From Penicillium oxalicum (Eukaryota; Ascomycota; Eurotiomycetes; Eurotiales; Aspergillaceae): a DNA stretch of 64,000 nt. Below the pieces are notes generated by a model. It did no database searches and had not been told where the DNA came from. It was given only the letters and a program-made list of their open reading frames with translations. Made by a program: the position numbers and the translations under genes. Where the stretch lies: the NCBI RefSeq assembly GCF_001723175.1, contig NC_064656.1, forward strand, positions 2,356,001 through 2,420,000, in the 5' to 3' direction. Below are positions 60,954-64,000 of the stretch, in pieces; position 1 is the first letter of the stretch; each line of letters opens with the position of its first letter.

Positions 60954-61501
60954 CCATTTCTGGTGATTTTTTTTTTCTGTTTTTTTTCGTGGAAATGAGC
61001 TTCGGAAGGAGGGGGGGGGGCGGAAGAGGTCTTCTTGTGAGTTATCAGGGGGGAAATATCAAGATATATACTATGAGAGAGATGGAGTGGGGGAAAAAAA
61101 GGCTAGCGAGGAGGTTGATTCATGTTTCTACGTGAGCCTGGATGCGCAGGATAAAAGCTAATCATATGACTTATTCTAAAGGTGTGGGAATTATGTTAAT
61201 GTAAGCTACAGGGACCGTCTCTATTTCCGGGTTCAGGGACGATGGAATACGCAAAACTCTTTTTTTTTTCTTGTCTAAATAGAAAATGTTGCATTTTGGA
61301 ATTGGGTCCACGAGTAGTTCCTCCATTTTTCATTTTGAAAATGTGTCAAGTATGGACTTGCATGATTCGGGGGAATGAGACTAAGAAAAGATTGACGTTG
61401 TCCCGCTATGTGGTACTACTCATCCATAAGTAGTAGCAGGTAGCAGCCCATCATAAGCATCAATCAGCATTCTGGTCGTCGGCCCGTGCCACCGGTTTGT
61501 C
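60954..61501. other. 3' region of the acid phosphatase gene
   Basis: T-runs and a G9 stretch near 61010 but no coding sequence. Probably includes the untranslated end of the minus-strand phosphatase. Confidence 0.5.
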
Positions 61502-63147
61502 TTACTGGCTGACAAAACGGTTCGCGTGGCTCTTGTAGAGGACACTTGTGTCCAAAAGCTTGCCAGTCGACGACTGATAGAAATCAATCTGCAGGTTGTT
61601 CGCGTCCTTGAAGCGGACGGTAGCATAGCTGTAGTCGTCGGCGTAGGCAAACTGGGTGTAAGATGGCTTGGAGCCCACATCGGACAGGTTTTCAATGTTA
61701 CCCGCGCCACCGGCGACAATGTACATCGGAGCCTTGGGATCCTTCATGCCCTTGGGGTCAGCGGTACCCTTGTACACCGGGGCAAATCGTTGCGAGTTGT
61801 GGACATGTCCGAAGACACCCAGATCTACCCCGTACTGGTAGAAGATATCTTCAAAGGCCTGTTGGCATGACGTGCAACCGCTGCTGGACCCGGTCGTGTA
61901 CCAGGGGCGGTGGCCGGCAACAATCACCCAAGGAGTGACGCTGCGGTCCACGCTAGCCAGGTCGGCCTTGAGGAAGTCGGTCTGCTGGTTGGGCTTACCA
62001 AAGGGACCGCTGTTCAGCTTGGCGGAGCCCGAGGTGCCGTCGGGAGCGTCGGGGAAGTCGGTCTCCGTGTTGATCATGACCACGTGGGCCATGCCATATT
62101 CGAAAGAGTACCAGAAGGGAGGGTTGGCCAGGCCTCGGGCCTTGGCGGCCAAAGCTTGCGCCGTGGTGTTGGTTGAGGAGGAAGCAAATGGAGACGGCAT
62201 GGTGTTTTGGAACCGATGCATAAAGTCGGTAAAGTTCTTTTGGCCCTCGGGGCACAGGTTGAGCAGGTAGGGAATCTCGGAGCAGTCAGCCTCGTGATTG
62301 CCCGGGCTGGCCATGTACAGCTTGCGACCGGCAATGGGCGCCAACTGCTCGTAGAACTGCTCCAGAATTGCCTGGTAAGCTTGCTTGCCATCGAAGATGT
62401 TGGCAAACTTGAGATACCAGTCATCGGCGTAGGCAAAGTCTCCAGGGTGGATCACAATCTCGTAGTCATCGACCGTCCGTGCAAGAGCGCCGATAGTGGC
62501 GTGGTCCAAGTCGGGCTCAACTACAGGAGGGGTGTCACGCTTGGAGGCGGTATATCCATTCTGGCCATACACGCCCAGATCGATAACCACATCCATGCTG
62601 AAGGCGGTCTTGTCTCCCGGTGCACGAGGACTAAGGAAGTGATCCACGCTGGAGTTGGTCGATGCGATCTTGTAGTAGTAGGTTGTGGCTGGAGCCAACC
62701 CGGTCAGGATGGCATAGTTGGACCATGTTCGCGAGGTGGCGTAGGTGCTGGAGCTCTTGGAACAAGCGCGCGAGGTCAGGCTCGTAGGAGAGGTGCCAAA
62801 GTCGACACAGCTCTGGCTCAGTTGTTGATAGGTATTCCATCCGACGGAGACGGCTGTACTCATACATTATAAGCATAAGCTTCGGACTGATTTCGAAAAC
62901 ACAAAAGAAATACAAGCAGCAAAATTCTACCCCCAGAAAACAAAAAACAAAAAAAAAGGAATGGTCTACGGGTGTGCGTCAACAACTAAGCAAGCTCAGA
63001 TATCTTACCGTTGGGGCCGTAGACAGCGAGACGTTGTTGGAACGGCGTTGTCAGGTCGCTAGGGATGGGAGGGTAAGTCGTGCCTGCAATGGCAGAAGCG
63101 GCCAGCAGAGGCAAAGCCTTAGCGAACGACAAAGATCCAACGACCAT
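61502..63147 (-). CDS. Secreted purple acid phosphatase (metallophosphoesterase)
   Basis: Extracellular or cell-wall phosphomonoesterase that frees phosphate. Exons 63147-63009 and 62853-61502 give 496 residues. The N-terminus is a signal peptide (SFAKALPLLAASAIAG). An Ig-like N-terminal domain (AVSVGWNTY to YYYKIAS) precedes the catalytic domain, whose metal-ligand motifs come in order: a DLGVYG Asp, GDFAYADDW, GNHE, VAGHRPWY and GHVHNSQRF. These match the five blocks of purple acid phosphatases. Several NxS/T sites (NSS, NFT, NTT) fit a secreted glycoprotein. The 155-nt intron uses the acceptor TACAG, keeping GPNG-AVSVGW in frame; an AG four bases earlier would break it. Expression on low phosphate is a family expectation, not seen here. 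Confidence 0.94.
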
Positions 63148-64000
63148 CGTGGACTTGTGTGTCTTGAGACTTTTGATCGGCTTCCTGACGCAACCTTTCA
63201 ACCAACACAGAAATCGTCAACAGATCAGCTTTTATAGTCAGAAAAGACCTGCCTCATGACCATCCCGACGCTACTGGTGTCGGCTAGGAGAGCCAGATCC
63301 CTGTTAGCAAAAGTCGCAACCCAAGCCAATCACTCCGACAATCATACACACGCCGGCTGCCCGTGCGGACTTCTTCATGGCGATCGGCATGGTGGCTTGC
63401 CCGCTGCTGGACCGGATCGTGCTTGGACAGGCTGCTGAAGGATGGCCAAACGCTCTATCGGGCCTGGTTAATCTATCTTAGCTTCGGAAGATGCCTGTCC
63501 AGCTGCAGAGTCAGAAATGCAGGTCGCTAAACTCTTCTAGGAACAAAGTCCGAACGCGGGATATTTGTTGCTGCGTCTTGCTTACTTGTTCCTGGCGTTG
63601 GTCCCTGGCACGTGGGTGGAGAAGCAAATATGGTTGAATAAGCACCCGGACTGGTTCAACTTGGAAAAGCTTCAACTATCTTCCGATCAAGGCAAGGCGC
63701 CGAGGCAAAGGACCCGAGTGTTGCTGCAAGATGGCTTTCTTCAACCGGTGTTTCATAGATCGCTCCATGTCCCGAGGCATGCTGCTGCAGAAGCACCTCG
63801 TAAAACCAAGCTCATGCTTCCAGAATCTCGTTCCGCAAACCTCGCTTCTTCTACCAGTGCATCTTTAGTGCGAGATCCTGCAGAGCCCGTGGCGTATTGT
63901 GGTTGATGCGACTTCTCCACTCGAAAGCTGGGAGCATGAGCTCACATGCGGTCGCGAAGACGTGCACGAAGAATTTGCGAGCCCTTGATCGTCTCAAAAA
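63148..64000. other. Acid phosphatase upstream region, no further gene
   Basis: Promoter side of the phosphatase gene, with a CTATAAAAGC element on the minus strand near 63229-63238, about 85 bp above the ATG. A 113-codon plus frame at 63565-63906 starts at TTG and resembles nothing known. Confidence 0.5.

Noticed and set aside
63565..63906. 113-codon frame at the right end
   Set aside because: Starts at TTG and has no recognisable domain.

Overview
The window looks like nuclear DNA of a filamentous ascomycete, most likely Eurotiales (Aspergillus/Penicillium relatives). The evidence is short introns (about 55-280 nt) with GT-AG ends and CTRAY branch points, CT-rich promoters and 5' leaders, and gene content: an afTMEM16-like scramblase, a T1-type secreted ribonuclease, an SRPK kinase, a DUF3431 protein and a fungal purple acid phosphatase. 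Spacing is loose: about fifteen protein genes in 64 kb, separated by 1-5 kb stretches. I saw no transposon, CRISPR array, tRNA or biosynthetic cluster. All splice sites were placed by eye and checked for reading frame. The species is inference.

Layout. 1-1911 (-): TMEM16/anoctamin scramblase, cut by the left edge. 4059-4268 (+): possible small membrane protein. 7356-9934 (+): vacuolar Ca2+/H+ exchanger with a 4-nt first coding exon. 12671-13612 (+): Pro-rich WW-domain protein. 15216-15713 (-): T1-family ribonuclease. 16995-18540 (-): a non-coding, multi-intron host transcript with a box C/D snoRNA in each of five introns. 18.5-22.7 kb: old duplications, a degenerate CAYC-rich repeat tract and a strand-skewed pyrimidine tract. 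22742-23881 (-): metallophosphoesterase. 25777-28039 (+): SRPK-type kinase. 28847-29474 (-) and 29779-30798 (+): an alkyltransferase-like DNA repair protein and the splicing factor Bud13, divergent over 304 bp. 31399-32947 (+): Brl1/Brr6 nuclear-envelope protein. 34007-35643 (-): cytochrome b5/FMN 2-hydroxyacid dehydrogenase. 37386-38055 (-): probable decayed gene. 39429-41120 (+): MFS sugar transporter. 44162-45296 (+): Rab24-like GTPase. 49978-51260 (+): DUF3431 membrane-anchored protein. 52325-53544 (-): AlkB-type dioxygenase broken by a one-base frameshift. 58737-59237 (+): possible small coiled-coil protein. 60884-60952: a run of 69 C. 61502-63147 (-): secreted purple acid phosphatase.

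The genes are mostly unrelated housekeeping functions. Loose themes are calcium and membranes (CAX, TMEM16), alkylation damage (ATL and AlkB proteins), RNA processing (Bud13, SRPK, snoRNAs) and secreted scavenging enzymes (ribonuclease, acid phosphatase). The most interesting element is the snoRNA host gene. It appears as five diverged repeats in a gene-poor stretch, and the repeats resolve into box C/D RNAs on the minus strand at a nearly constant distance from intron 5' splice sites.
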